From: Pseudomonas xionganensis
Lineage (GTDB): Bacteria; Pseudomonadota; Gammaproteobacteria; Pseudomonadales; Pseudomonadaceae
DNA: 64,000 bases
Direction: 5' to 3'
NCBI RefSeq assembly: GCF_009763245.1
Contig: NZ_WKJZ01000001.1
Span: 1,256,455 to 1,320,454 of the forward strand
Numbering within the stretch: position 1 is the stretch's first letter; each line of letters opens with the position of its first letter. The position numbers were made by a program, and so were the translations under genes. Shown one piece after another: positions 9,377 through 18,922 of this stretch. The notes below the pieces were generated by a model. The model saw only the letters and a list, made by a program, of their open reading frames with translations, did no database searches and was not told the DNA's origin.

Positions 9377-12300
9377 TCATGCTGCCCTGGGCTGCGCTGC
9401 ATCCGGCTTGGCCAGCAGGCTGTAGACGCAGGGCAGGACGAACAGGGTAAAGGCAGTGCCGACGGTCATGCCGGTGGCGATCACCAGGCCGATATCGAAG
9501 CGGCTGACCGCCCCGGCCCCGCTGGCCAGGATCAGCGGCACCATGGCGAAGACCATGGCCGCAGTGGTCATCAGCACCGGGCGCAGGCGGATGGCGGCGG
9601 CTTCCTCCACCGCGGCGCGGCGTGACAGGCCCTTCTCGCGGCGCAGCTGGTTGGCGAACTCGACGATCAGGATGCCGTGCTTGGTGATCAGGCCGATCAG
9701 GGTCACCAGGCCCACCTGGGTGTAGATGTTCATCGTGGAAAAACCGAGGAACAGCGGCACCAGGGCGCCGCAGATCGACAGCGGCACGGTCACCAGGATC
9801 ACCAAGGGGTCACGGAAGCTCTCGAACTGCGCCGCCAGCACCAGGAAGATCAACGCCAGGGCCAGGCCGAAGGTCAGGTACAGGGCGCTGCCCTCCTGCA
9901 CATACTGGCGCGCCGCGCTGGCGAAGTCGTAGGCGAAGCCGGCCGGCGCTTCCTCGGCCATGATCTGCTCCAGGGTGGCGATGGCCTCGCCCATGCTGAC
10001 GATGGGCATGCCCTGGATAATTGCCGAGTTGAGTTGCTGGAACTGGTTGAGGGTGGTCGGCCGGGCGCGGTCGCTGACCTTGATCAGGGTCGACAGGGCC
10101 AACATGGCGCCGCTGTCGCTCTTCACGTAATAGCTGCCGAGCCAGCCCGGATTATCGCGGTAGGCGCGCTCGACCTGGGCGATCACCTTGTAGCTGCGGC
10201 CGTCGATGGTAAAGCGGTTGATCTCGCCTTCACCCAGCAGGCTGGCCAGGGTCAGCCCCAGGTCCTGCATGGATACGCCCATCTGCGCGGCCTTTTCGCG
10301 GTCGATCTCCACCACCACTTCCGGTTTGTCGAAGGCCAGGTCGACCTCCAGGAAGGCGAACTGGCCGCTGGCCATGGCCTTCTGCTTGACCCGGTCGGCC
10401 ACCTGCAACAGTGACTCGTAATCATTGGGGGTGTTGATCACGAACTGGAAGGGTAGGCCACTGCCGGTGCCGGGCAGGGAGGGCAGGTTGAAGCCGAAGA
10501 TCTGCAGGCCGGGGATCTGGCTCAGCCGGCCCTGGACCTCGGGGAGAATCTCCATCTGGGTGCGTTCGCGCTCGTTCCAGGGCGTCATCAGAAAGCCGCC
10601 GATACCCGATTGCACGCCATTGAAGCCGTTGATCTGGAAGGAGGAGTAGTACTCGGGGAACTCCTTGAAGATGGTCACGAACTCGTCGGTGTACTTGTTC
10701 AGGTACTCCAGGTTGGTGGGCTGCGGGGCATTGGCGATCATAAAGATGATGCCCTGGTCTTCCTCGGGGGCCAGTTCGCTGGTGGTGAACTTGAGCAGCA
10801 CGGGGATCAGCGCCATCACGATCAGACCGAACACCAGTACCACCGCGCGGGTATTCAGGGTCTCGTGCAGGGCATGCTGGTAGCGCTTTTTCAGGCGCTC
10901 GAACAGCATATCCAGGCGGTGCGCCAGGCCCGTGGGGTTTTCCTCGTGGCGCAGCAGCTTGGCGCACATCATCGGCGACAGGGTCAGGGCGACGATGCCG
11001 GAGATGATCACGGCGCCGGCCAGGGTCAGGGCGAACTCCTTGAACAGCGCGCCGGTGAGGCCTTCGAGAAAACCGATGGGGGCGTACACCGCGGCCAGGG
11101 TGATGGTCATCGACACCACTGGTACGGCAATCTCCCGGGCCCCTTCGAGGGCGGCGTCAAACGGCGTCTTGCCCTCCTCGATATGCCGGTGGATGTTCTC
11201 CACCACGACGATGGCGTCGTCCACTACCAGGCCGATGGCCAGCACCATGGCCAGCAGCGTCAGCAGGTTGATCGAGTAGCCCATCAGCTGCATAAAGAAC
11301 AGCACGCCGATCATCGACAGGGGGATGGTGATCACCGGGATCAGCACCGAACGGAATGCGCCGAGGAACAGGAAGACCACCACGATGACGATCAGCACCG
11401 CCTCGCCCAGGGTATTCATCACCTCGTCGATGGAGGCCTGGATAAACAGGGTGGCGTCGTAGGCGATGGACACCTTGAGGTTGGGTGGTAGCTGCGCCTC
11501 CAGGGAGGGCATGATGCCGCGCACTTCCTTGATCACATCCAGCGGGTTGGCCCCCGGCGTACCCTTGATGGCGATATAGACCGAAGGCGTGCCGTCGAAT
11601 GAGCTGATCGCGTCGTAGCTTTCCGCACCCATTTCCACCCGCGCCACGTCACCGAGCAGCACGCGGCTGTCGCCCTGGGTCTTGAGCGGGATGGCGGCGA
11701 AGGCTTCGGCGGACTTGAGGTCGGTTTCGGCGCTGATGCTGGTGACCACATACTGACCCTTTACCTCGCCGGCGGCGGAGAGGAAGTTGTAGTCGCGCAC
11801 GGCATCGTTGACGTCGGCGGCGGTGACGCCGTAGGCGGCCATCCTTACCGGGTCCAGCCACAGGCGCATGGCGAACACCTGATTGCCGAGGATCTCGGCC
11901 TCGGCCATGCCTGGCAGGGTCGCCAGCTTGGGCTGGATGACCCGGGACAGGTAGTCGGTGATCTGCGGGTTGGACAGCTCGTCGCTGAAGAAGCTGATAT
12001 ACATCAGCGCCGTGGAGTCGGCCGCCTCCTTGCTCAGCACCGGGTCCTGGGCGTCGGCCGGCAGCTGGTTCTTCACCTCGCTGGCCTTGGCCAGCAGCTC
12101 GGTAAACAGGCGGTCGCTGTCGGCGCCGATGCGCGCGTAGATGGAGATGATCGACAGGTTCTGCCGACTCACCGAGGTCATGTAATCGATGCCGTCGGCG
12201 CTGGCCAGGCTCTGCTGCAGGGGCTGGGTGATATAGCCCTGGATGGTCTCGGCATTGGCCCCGGGGTAGGCGGTGGTCACGGTGATCAGGGCGTTTTCCA

Positions 12301-12418
12301 TCTGCGGGTACTGGCGGATGGTCAGTTTGCTGAAGGCCTGCAGGCCGAGCAGGATGATCAGCAAACTGACTACGCTGGCCAGCACCGGGCGACGGATAAA
12401 GGGGTCGGTAAAAGCCAT
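9377..12418 (-). CDS. mexW: RND multidrug efflux transporter, MexW type
   Basis: A 1013-residue inner-membrane proton/drug antiporter of the hydrophobe/amphiphile efflux (HAE1-like) RND family. The N-terminus (FTDPFIRRPVLASVVSLL), the repeated periplasmic porter domains and two sets of six transmembrane helices are present. TM4 carries the proton-relay pair in GLVVDDAIVVVENI. AAGGA precedes the ATG. It follows the fusion-protein gene mexV by 91 bases, and no outer-membrane channel gene is adjacent, as in P. aeruginosa MexVW, which uses OprM. The substrate range cannot be read from sequence. Confidence 0.88.
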   Translation of the reverse strand: MAFTDPFIRRPVLASVVSLLIILLGLQAFSKLTIRQYPQMENALITVTTAYPGANAETIQGYITQPLQQSLASADGIDYMTSVSRQNLSIISIYARIGADSDRLFTELLAKASEVKNQLPADAQDPVLSKEAADSTALMYISFFSDELSNPQITDYLSRVIQPKLATLPGMAEAEILGNQVFAMRLWLDPVRMAAYGVTAADVNDAVRDYNFLSAAGEVKGQYVVTSISAETDLKSAEAFAAIPLKTQGDSRVLLGDVARVEMGAESYDAISSFDGTPSVYIAIKGTPGANPLDVIKEVRGIMPSLEAQLPPNLKVSIAYDATLFIQASIDEVMNTLGEAVLIVIVVVFLFLGAFRSVLIPVITIPLSMIGVLFFMQLMGYSINLLTLLAMVLAIGLVVDDAIVVVENIHRHIEEGKTPFDAALEGAREIAVPVVSMTITLAAVYAPIGFLEGLTGALFKEFALTLAGAVIISGIVALTLSPMMCAKLLRHEENPTGLAHRLDMLFERLKKRYQHALHETLNTRAVVLVFGLIVMALIPVLLKFTTSELAPEEDQGIIFMIANAPQPTNLEYLNKYTDEFVTIFKEFPEYYSSFQINGFNGVQSGIGGFLMTPWNERERTQMEILPEVQGRLSQIPGLQIFGFNLPSLPGTGSGLPFQFVINTPNDYESLLQVADRVKQKAMASGQFAFLEVDLAFDKPEVVVEIDREKAAQMGVSMQDLGLTLASLLGEGEINRFTIDGRSYKVIAQVERAYRDNPGWLGSYYVKSDSGAMLALSTLIKVSDRARPTTLNQFQQLNSAIIQGMPIVSMGEAIATLEQIMAEEAPAGFAYDFASAARQYVQEGSALYLTFGLALALIFLVLAAQFESFRDPLVILVTVPLSICGALVPLFLGFSTMNIYTQVGLVTLIGLITKHGILIVEFANQLRREKGLSRRAAVEEAAAIRLRPVLMTTAAMVFAMVPLILASGAGAVSRFDIGLVIATGMTVGTAFTLFVLPCVYSLLAKPDAAQPRAA

Positions 12419-12476
12419 AACGATGTCCTTGGCTATTGCTTGGAGTAGGGCAGGCTGGCGATAGGTTGTTATGCCT

Positions 12477-12503
12477 GATCGCCAGCAAGCTGGCTCCTAC
12501 AGC
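12477..12503 (+). repeat. REP-like element between mexV and mexW
   Basis: The sequence around GCCAGCAAGCTGGCTCCTAC (12481-12500) has the form of a Pseudomonas REP sequence: a GCCAGC/GCTGGC palindrome followed by TCCTAC. It may stabilise or attenuate the mexVW transcript. Only one copy was seen in the window. Confidence 0.65.
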
Positions 12504-12509
12504 CTTTGA

Positions 12510-13631
12510 TCAGGGGGTGGCGGTGTCGGCGGCGGGCTGAGTCTTTTCCTCGACTATCGCCACATGGGCGCCGTTATCCAGCTTGAGTTGGCCGGCACTG
12601 ACCACCTGCTCACCGGCCTTCAGGCCCTTGAGCACCACCACCTGGCCGTCGCGCCGTTCGCCGGTTTCGACAAAACGTCGCTGCACCTGCAACTGGGCCG
12701 GCTTGTCGCCTTCGGCGGGCTGCTCCTCGATCACATAGACCGAGTTGCCATACAGGGTGTAGGTGAGGGCGGTTTCCGGCACCACCACCCGTTGCGGAGT
12801 TTGTGGCAGCAGGACCTGCAGGTTGGCGAACATGCCCGGCAGCAGCTTGTTGCCCGGGTTGGCGAGCTCGGCGCGGGCCTGCAGGTTGCGGGTGTTGTCC
12901 TCGACCTTGGGATTGATGGCGGTGATGCGCCCCTCGAACTGTTCGCCCGGGTAGGCGGCCACGCTGAGCAGCACGGTTTCGCCTATGGCCAGTTTGGGTG
13001 CGGCCTGTTCGGGCAGGAAGAAATCCACCGACAGGGCGGAAAGATCCTGCAGGGTGGCGATGATGGTGCCGGAGGACAGGTAGTCGCCGACATCCACCTG
13101 GCGGATGCCGATGGTGCCGGAGAAGGGCGCGAGGATGCGCTTCTTGGCCAGCTGCGCCTGCAACTGGGCGACGCTGGCGTTGGCTTTCTGCAGCTCGGCT
13201 GAGAGGCGGTCGAACTCGCTCTTGGAAATGCTCTGGCGGCTGACCAGGCTGCGCCCGCGCTCGAATTCGACCCGGGCCAGGCCCAGCTCCGCCTGAGCCG
13301 TGGCCAGGCTGGCCTGTTCCACCTCGCTGTCCATCTGGATCAGCGGCTGGCCCAGGCGCACCTGTTCGCCTGAGCGGAACAGCACCTCGCGCACGGTGCC
13401 GCCCACTTCCACGGTCAGGTCCACGCCCTGAATCGCCTTGAGCGTACCGATGGCCGGCAGGCGCTCCTGCCAGGGCTGCGTCTGGGCGGTGGCAGCGGCC
13501 ACGCTGATCGCAGGCTGCGGCGCCGAGAACATCTGGATTTCCCGGTAGATTGAAAGGCCTTTATAGGCGGCGAGGGCGAGTACCACGAGAAGCACGACGC
13601 CGAGCATGATCAGCATGCGACGGAGCAACAT
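12510..13631 (-). CDS. mexV: RND efflux periplasmic adaptor (membrane fusion protein), MexV type
   Basis: A 373-residue adaptor linking the RND pump to an outer-membrane channel. It has an N-terminal hydrophobic anchor (RMLIMLGVVLLVVLALAAYKG), a lipoyl/barrel-sandwich half (GTVREVLFRSGEQVRLGQPLIQMDS), an alpha-helical hairpin (about residues 105-165) and a second lipoyl half (RILAPFSGTIGIRQVDVGDYL). No lipobox cysteine is seen, so it is anchored by its N-terminal helix. It is the first gene of the mexVW operon. No local regulator gene lies next to it. Confidence 0.87.
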   Translation of the reverse strand: MLLRRMLIMLGVVLLVVLALAAYKGLSIYREIQMFSAPQPAISVAAATAQTQPWQERLPAIGTLKAIQGVDLTVEVGGTVREVLFRSGEQVRLGQPLIQMDSEVEQASLATAQAELGLARVEFERGRSLVSRQSISKSEFDRLSAELQKANASVAQLQAQLAKKRILAPFSGTIGIRQVDVGDYLSSGTIIATLQDLSALSVDFFLPEQAAPKLAIGETVLLSVAAYPGEQFEGRITAINPKVEDNTRNLQARAELANPGNKLLPGMFANLQVLLPQTPQRVVVPETALTYTLYGNSVYVIEEQPAEGDKPAQLQVQRRFVETGERRDGQVVVLKGLKAGEQVVSAGQLKLDNGAHVAIVEEKTQPAADTATP

Positions 13632-13773
13632 ATTCCGGTTCCTTGGCAGGGCGATTGAATGGCCTGGGAATAGGCAAGAGGGGCACAGTAGACCCCTCGG
13701 ACAAGGCTGTCAAAGATTCGCATTTGCAAAAGATTGCGCAGGCAAAGCTGTCCGCTTGATCAGCTGCTTTTCA

Positions 13774-13805
13774 AGCAAAATGCCAGCATAAGCTGGCATT
13801 TTGCT
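13774..13805. terminator. Hairpin terminator downstream of the chemoreceptor gene
   Basis: AGCAAAATGCCAGC (13774-13787) and GCTGGCATTTTGCT (13792-13805) form a perfect 14-bp stem with a 4-base loop. It lies 17 bases beyond the stop of the minus-strand chemoreceptor and upstream of mexV. The A/T tracts are inside the stem. Confidence 0.7.
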
Positions 13806-13821
13806 GGCGTTGCCGCCGAAC

Positions 13822-15444
13822 TCAGGCGCTCAGGCGCTGGGTGACTTCGCTGAGCTGGGCAGAGAGGCTGTGCAGGTTCTGCCCGGCGGCCTCGGTACGC
13901 TGCACGTTCTCCTGGTTGGCGGTGGCGATGGCGGTGATCTCGGTGAGGTTGCGTGAAATATCCTCGGCCACCGAGGTCTGTTCCTCGGCGGCGGTGGCGA
14001 TCTGCCGGTTCATGTCGCGGATGGCCTCCACCGCGCCTGTGATCAGCTGCAAGGTGGCGCCGGCCTCGGTGACCTGGGTCACCCCTTCCTCGCTGCGGGT
14101 CTGGCCGCTTTCGATGGCACGCACCGCGTTGACTGCGCCGGTCTGCACCGTATCGATGATCTGGTGGATCTCGGCGGTGGATTCGGCCGTGCGCTGGGCC
14201 AGGGTACGCACCTCGTCGGCCACCACGGCAAAACCGCGGCCCTGCTCGCCGGCCCGCGCCGCTTCGATGGCGGCGTTGAGGGCCAGCAGGTTGGTCTGCT
14301 CGGCAATGCCGCGAATCACTTCCAGCACCTTGCCGATCCGCCCGCTGTCCGCTTCCAGGCGGCGCACCACATCGGAGGTGTTGCTGATCTCGCCGCGGAT
14401 ATCGGTGATGGTCTTGATGGTGGCCTGCATCACCGTTTCGCCCTTGCGTGCCGCGTGGTCGGCTTCGTCCGCCGCCGTGGCGGCTTCGGCGGCATGGCGC
14501 GCCACTTCCTGGGCGGTGGCGGACATCTCGTGCATGGCGGTGGCCACCTGGTCGGTGCGCGAGAACTGCTCGCGGGTGCCCTGTGCCATCAGAGTGGCAA
14601 TGCTGTTCAGCTCGCCGCTGGCCACATCCAGGTCGCTGGTGCTGCGCTTGAGGCGATTGAAGGTATCGGCAAGAAAGTCGCGCAGGATATTGGCCGCAGC
14701 GGCCAGCTTGCCCAGTTCATCCTGGCGGCTGGCATCCACCTGTTTGGCGAAGTTGCCCTGGCTGAGCTGGGCGATATGCTCGATCAGTTCGCGAATCGGA
14801 TTGATCAGGTTGCGGTTGACCAGCCACAGGCTGAACAGGGCAATCAGGGCGGTGGCGCCTAGCATGATCAGTGTGCCGAACAGGATGGTTCGTTCAGCAC
14901 TTTCGTTTATTTGGGTTGCCTGCTGGCGGCTAAGCGCGTGCAGTTGGTCAACCAACTCATTCAATTGTGCACTGGTGCCCCGATCGATGCCGGATACCGC
15001 TTTATCACCCACCTTGGAATCGCCACCGGCAGCCAAGAATGCTTCCAGTCCCTTGCGATAATTGCCGCCGAGTGCCTGGTGTTCGCGTCGCAGTGCCTCG
15101 ACCTGAGTCTTTAATGCACTGTCGGCGCTTGGCAGAGACAGCAACTGCCCAAGGGAGTCTTGTACTTTTTGCTCCTGTGTCTGGAACTGGGTCCAGAATT
15201 TGTCCAGCTGCGCTTTGTCGCTGCCGCGTAGCAATACGTTCTTCCATTCCTGGACCTGGATCTTGAACTCCAGGTTGGCCTGGTCCACCAGGCGCGAGGC
15301 CTCCAGCGGACCTTCGAGCAGGCCGCGATAGGCTTGCATGCCGCTGGACAGGAAGCTGAAGCAGGCCAGGGCAGTGATCAGGATTAGCGCCAGACTGCCG
15401 CCGAGCAGGGCGAGAATCTGGGCGCGAAGGGAGTGCTGAAACAT
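13822..15444 (-). CDS. Methyl-accepting chemotaxis protein
   Basis: A 540-residue chemoreceptor. An N-terminal TM helix (about 10-32) is followed by a helical periplasmic ligand-binding domain (about 35-190, four-helix-bundle-like), a second TM ([21 protein letters not shown]), a HAMP domain ([20 protein letters not shown]) and a long coiled-coil signalling domain. The hairpin tip has the universal [20 protein letters not shown] and [15 protein letters not shown] motifs. It signals to CheA/CheW at the cell pole. No CheR-tethering pentapeptide is visible at the C-terminus. The ligand is unknown. An AGGGGAA site precedes the ATG. Confidence 0.93.
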   Translation of the reverse strand: MFQHSLRAQILALLGGSLALILITALACFSFLSSGMQAYRGLLEGPLEASRLVDQANLEFKIQVQEWKNVLLRGSDKAQLDKFWTQFQTQEQKVQDSLGQLLSLPSADSALKTQVEALRREHQALGGNYRKGLEAFLAAGGDSKVGDKAVSGIDRGTSAQLNELVDQLHALSRQQATQINESAERTILFGTLIMLGATALIALFSLWLVNRNLINPIRELIEHIAQLSQGNFAKQVDASRQDELGKLAAAANILRDFLADTFNRLKRSTSDLDVASGELNSIATLMAQGTREQFSRTDQVATAMHEMSATAQEVARHAAEAATAADEADHAARKGETVMQATIKTITDIRGEISNTSDVVRRLEADSGRIGKVLEVIRGIAEQTNLLALNAAIEAARAGEQGRGFAVVADEVRTLAQRTAESTAEIHQIIDTVQTGAVNAVRAIESGQTRSEEGVTQVTEAGATLQLITGAVEAIRDMNRQIATAAEEQTSVAEDISRNLTEITAIATANQENVQRTEAAGQNLHSLSAQLSEVTQRLSA

Positions 15445-15601
15445 GGGTGGTTCCCCTGAAGGTTGGATGCAGGATCTGGCGCCCGTCGCAGGCGCCTATC
15501 GCAGAAATCCCTTTCGGCCAGAATGGCCATGGCCCCTGCCTAGAACAGGGGTCTTGAGAGTATAGATCGGCTGGGGAGGGGCGCACTTGAGGGGCGCGTT
15601 C

Positions 15602-16627
15602 TCAGTCTGCGCGGATGGCCTTGATCCGATGCTCCCAGCGGCGTTTGGCCAGGCGGCGCATATTGGGAATGTCATCGGTCTCATCGAGGATGGGTTTGCC
15701 GATGATGGTTTCCATGATGTCTTCCAGGGTCACCAGACCGCGCCAGCTGCCGAACTCGTCGTACACCAGGCACATGTGCTGACGCTCTTGCAGCAACTGG
15801 GTCATCAGGCTTTCCACGTTCATGGTGTCCGGCACCACCAGCAGGTTTTTCATCAGGCTGGTGACCGGCGCACTGTCATCCTCGGCGCTAAGCAGATCAA
15901 AGCGAAACACCACGCCCAAGGGTGCTTCGTCCTCGCTGATCACCGGGTAGCGGGAAAACTGGCTCTGCTTGACGCGCTCCCTGAAGGCCCCGATCGATTC
16001 ATCCGGCGCCACATGCTCGCAGACGATGCGCGGCGTCATGATGTCGCGCAGACGGATTTCATGCAGGTCGAGGATATTGCTGATGACGCGCTGTTCATCT
16101 TCGTCGAGCTTGCCTACTTCCCGGCCGAGCAGGGTCAAGGCTTTGATTTCCTCGCGAATGTCAGGTTCGGGGTGCTGGCCGCCGAGCAGCTGCATGATGC
16201 GATCGGACAACCAGATAAAAGGTTTGAGGGCCAGGATCAGGGTGTTGAGCACGGCCGGCAGATAGGGCGCCAGGGCTGGCCAGTAGCGGGCGCCGATGGT
16301 CTTGGGCAGGATTTCCGAGAGCACCAGAATCAGGAAGGTCATCACGGCCGAGGCAATGCCCAGGTAGCCGTCACCGAATACCAGGGTCACCTGGGCGCCG
16401 ACACCCGTGGCGCCCACGGTATGGGCGATGGTGTTGAGGGTCAGTATCGCGGCCAGGGGCTGGTCGATTTTTTCCTTGAGGGCCTTGAGACGCTCATGCA
16501 GGCGCGGGCGCTCGGTCTTTTGCCGGGCAATGTAGCTGGGCGTTAGCGAAAGCAGCGCGGCTTCGAGGATGGAGCAGATGAACGAGACGAGGATGGAGAG
16601 GACAACAAAGGCGATCAGCAGTGTCAT
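15602..16627 (-). CDS. CNNM-domain (DUF21) membrane protein with CBS pair
   Basis: A 341-residue membrane protein with an N-terminal DUF21/CNNM transmembrane domain (about 1-160; LSEILPKTIGARYWP is the conserved ion-site region) and two CBS repeats (about 190-320; LRDIMTPRIV and VTLEDIMETIIGKPI). CNNM/CorB-type proteins are magnesium transporters; others are annotated as haemolysins without evidence. It lacks the C-terminal CorC/HlyC domain found in many relatives, so it is a short version. It is transcribed alone, between a chemoreceptor and the imelysin cluster. Confidence 0.85.
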   Translation of the reverse strand: MTLLIAFVVLSILVSFICSILEAALLSLTPSYIARQKTERPRLHERLKALKEKIDQPLAAILTLNTIAHTVGATGVGAQVTLVFGDGYLGIASAVMTFLILVLSEILPKTIGARYWPALAPYLPAVLNTLILALKPFIWLSDRIMQLLGGQHPEPDIREEIKALTLLGREVGKLDEDEQRVISNILDLHEIRLRDIMTPRIVCEHVAPDESIGAFRERVKQSQFSRYPVISEDEAPLGVVFRFDLLSAEDDSAPVTSLMKNLLVVPDTMNVESLMTQLLQERQHMCLVYDEFGSWRGLVTLEDIMETIIGKPILDETDDIPNMRRLAKRRWEHRIKAIRAD

Positions 16628-16743
16628 GGGGATATTAAGTGACTAAGGGGCACTTATGCTGGCCCATGGGTATGCAAATGGCCAGATCTGGGCGGCTTGA
16701 CAGTGTTACCGCACATATCCTGAGCGCTGCCCGGTCCGGCGGT

Positions 16744-17850
16744 TCAGCTGCCCAGGCGCAGATGGTTGTCCCACAACCCCGCAGGCAGGCTCAGCGCGGT
16801 GGTGCGGATGGCCGGCTGGCGACAGTCATAGAGACGGCAGCGGGTCTGGCCGGAGCTGACCACGAAGCCCACGGCGCAGGCCGCCACGCCGGCGCAGTCG
16901 GGCAGATGGACGTCCAGGCGCAGGCGCATGCTGTCCAGCTCCCAGATCAGCAAGCGGTTGCCCCGTGGCGCGGTCAGGGCCAGCAGGCGCAGTTCATCGT
17001 GGATGGCCAGGCTGGCGGTGTACTGATTCAGGCTCTGGCGCAGCGGCTCGTCGATCGCAAAGGGTTGCAGGGGCTGGCCGGGGCGCTTGATCGCCAGTAG
17101 CGGCACTGAATCGTGCAGATCGCCCATATATTGCTGGCCGCTGACCACCGTGCCGTCGCTGGCCACGGCCAGGTGGCGCACGCTGTTCTGCCGGTCGGCC
17201 AGGCGTTCGCGGCTGAGCAGGCTGCCGTCGCGGCGCATCAGCACCAGGCTGGCGTCCATGGCGTCGAGGTTCATCTCCACCCGGCTGTCGGCCTCGGTGC
17301 GGATACCACCGTTGGCCACCACCAGGGTTTCGCCGTCGGGCATCCACAGCAGCTGGTGCGGGCCGACGCCGTGGGTGGAATGCTCGTCGACGCGCGCCAG
17401 GCGCTCGCCCTGCAGGCGGTAGACACCGAGCACGCCGCGCCCGGGCTCGGTGCTGTCATTCTCAGTGGCGTACAGCCAGTCGCCGCCCTTGTGGAATACC
17501 GCGTGGCCGTTGAAGTGACGGCCGGCCGGCGTGACCAGGGTCTGCAGCAGGCGGCCATCGCGGGTGTCGATCAGGTAGCTCGCGGTGCTCGGTCGGCGGC
17601 CGACGAACAGCGCCAGCGGCAGGCCGGGGTGCGGCACCACGTCGTGGCAGCGCTCGGCTACCGGCGTGGCGAAGGCGCGCTCGCCGTCCAGGCGGTAGCC
17701 GACGGCGTAGTGGCGGCCGTCGGCGTCGTCGCGGGCAGACAGCAGCAGGGGCTGGCCGTTTGCGCCGAACAGGGTCCAGCCGGCGAAGGCACCGGTCGCG
17801 GCGCCGGCGCCGAGCAGCACACCCAGGCCGAGCAGGGTTCTGCGCTGCAT
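16744..17850 (-). CDS. DUF1513 periplasmic protein of the imelysin cluster
   Basis: A 368-residue exported protein. It begins MQRRTLLGLGVLLGAGAATGAFAG, a signal peptide with an RR pair followed by hydrophobic residues that may be Tat-type. The rest has beta-propeller-like repeats (GHAVFHKGGDWLYATENDSTEPGRG, GPHQLLWMPDGETLVVANGG, RHLAVASDGTVVSGQQY). I chose the ATG at 17850 because it starts the signal peptide; it is one base after the TGA of the upstream imelysin-like gene and has a GGAG site. This is the last gene of a three-gene unit with the imelysin-like and di-heme genes. A role in iron handling is inferred from context only. Confidence 0.85.
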   Translation of the reverse strand: MQRRTLLGLGVLLGAGAATGAFAGWTLFGANGQPLLLSARDDADGRHYAVGYRLDGERAFATPVAERCHDVVPHPGLPLALFVGRRPSTASYLIDTRDGRLLQTLVTPAGRHFNGHAVFHKGGDWLYATENDSTEPGRGVLGVYRLQGERLARVDEHSTHGVGPHQLLWMPDGETLVVANGGIRTEADSRVEMNLDAMDASLVLMRRDGSLLSRERLADRQNSVRHLAVASDGTVVSGQQYMGDLHDSVPLLAIKRPGQPLQPFAIDEPLRQSLNQYTASLAIHDELRLLALTAPRGNRLLIWELDSMRLRLDVHLPDCAGVAACAVGFVVSSGQTRCRLYDCRQPAIRTTALSLPAGLWDNHLRLGS

Positions 17851-17851
17851 G

Positions 17852-18913
17852 TCAGTCTCCGTCGTGGGCGTTGAAGCCGATCTGCACGCCGAGGGCCTTG
17901 GCCAGCTCGCTTTCCTGCAGGCGATGCAGTTGGTCGAGGCTGGCGTACAGCTCGTTGAGGCGGGCAAGCCCGGTTGGCTCGCCGAGCAGTTCGCCCAGGG
18001 GCCGCTCCAGGGCTGCCAGGCGCTGGCGGGTGTCCAGGTAGGCGGCGTCGATTCGCCCCGCCAGTTCAGCCTGATCACGGCCGAGCAGCGCCTTGAGGCC
18101 GTCCCCGTTGTGGCCCTGCCACAGCCGTTCGGCGCTGGCCAGGGCGGCAGCGAGGTTGGCCAGGCTGGCAGCGCTGCGCCAGGCCTCGGCCTGGTAGGGC
18201 TGGGGGTGACCTTTGCTCTGTCGACCCATGGGCGCGCCGAGCTTTTTCTTCAGGCCGTCGAGGGCGCTGATGTGTGCGCGCAGCAACTCGGCGATGGCTT
18301 CATTGGCGTCGGCGTAGCGCGCGTTGGGGAAGCGCTTGAGCTGGCTGGCCATGCCCTGCTCGGCCTGCCACTGGTCGAGCACCTCCTGGCCCAGGGCCTG
18401 TTGATGGTTGCCGATGGCTTTGAGCAGTGGGCAGTAGCGGGCTTTCTGTTCCGCCTGGCGCAAGTCCAGCGCCGGGTCGAACAGCAGGTATTCATAGGCG
18501 CTCAGGCCTTGCACCACCACGCTGGCGTTCTCCACATCGGCCTGGTTCAACTGGGGCTTGCTGCTCAGCAGGGCCTCGACCTGGCGCCGAACCAGATTCT
18601 TCTTGTCGGGCCAGAACTGCACCTGCCAGGCGCGATTGCCTTCGGCTAGCGGGCCGACCATCAGGGGTTGCAGCCCGGCCCAGGCACTCTGGGCGCTCAG
18701 AAATGCCTGGCGTGCTGCCGGCAGCGCGCTCTCTCCGGCGCAGAAGGCCGCGGCGCTGCTGGCCAGTTGCTGGTTGCTCAGCAGCCAGCTGCGATAGGCC
18801 GGCAGCACAACGCTGTCGGCCAGGGCGGCGCTGATCCTGGCTTCGGGCGGCGACTGGTCGCAGCCGGCCAGGGCCAGGCCGAGCAGGGCGGCGATCAGGG
18901 GCTTGCGTAGCAT
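17852..18913 (-). CDS. Imelysin-like lipoprotein with altered GxHxxE motif
   Basis: A 353-residue predicted lipoprotein (signal peptide with lipobox ALAGC, Cys18). The helical imelysin-type domain covers most of the protein. The family's GxHxxE motif appears as GLSAYE (residues 136-141), with serine in place of the histidine. Imelysin-like proteins are periplasmic and associated with iron uptake. A GAGG site overlaps the stop of the upstream di-heme gene and the start is 9 bases after it, so the two are translationally linked. It probably works with the di-heme and DUF1513 proteins. Confidence 0.85.
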   Translation of the reverse strand: MLRKPLIAALLGLALAGCDQSPPEARISAALADSVVLPAYRSWLLSNQQLASSAAAFCAGESALPAARQAFLSAQSAWAGLQPLMVGPLAEGNRAWQVQFWPDKKNLVRRQVEALLSSKPQLNQADVENASVVVQGLSAYEYLLFDPALDLRQAEQKARYCPLLKAIGNHQQALGQEVLDQWQAEQGMASQLKRFPNARYADANEAIAELLRAHISALDGLKKKLGAPMGRQSKGHPQPYQAEAWRSAASLANLAAALASAERLWQGHNGDGLKALLGRDQAELAGRIDAAYLDTRQRLAALERPLGELLGEPTGLARLNELYASLDQLHRLQESELAKALGVQIGFNAHDGD

Positions 18914-18922
18914 GGGATTACC

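Noticed and set aside
12477..12503. Possible insertion-sequence end or attachment site
   Set aside because: A single REP-like palindrome with no partner, no target duplication and no transposase nearby.
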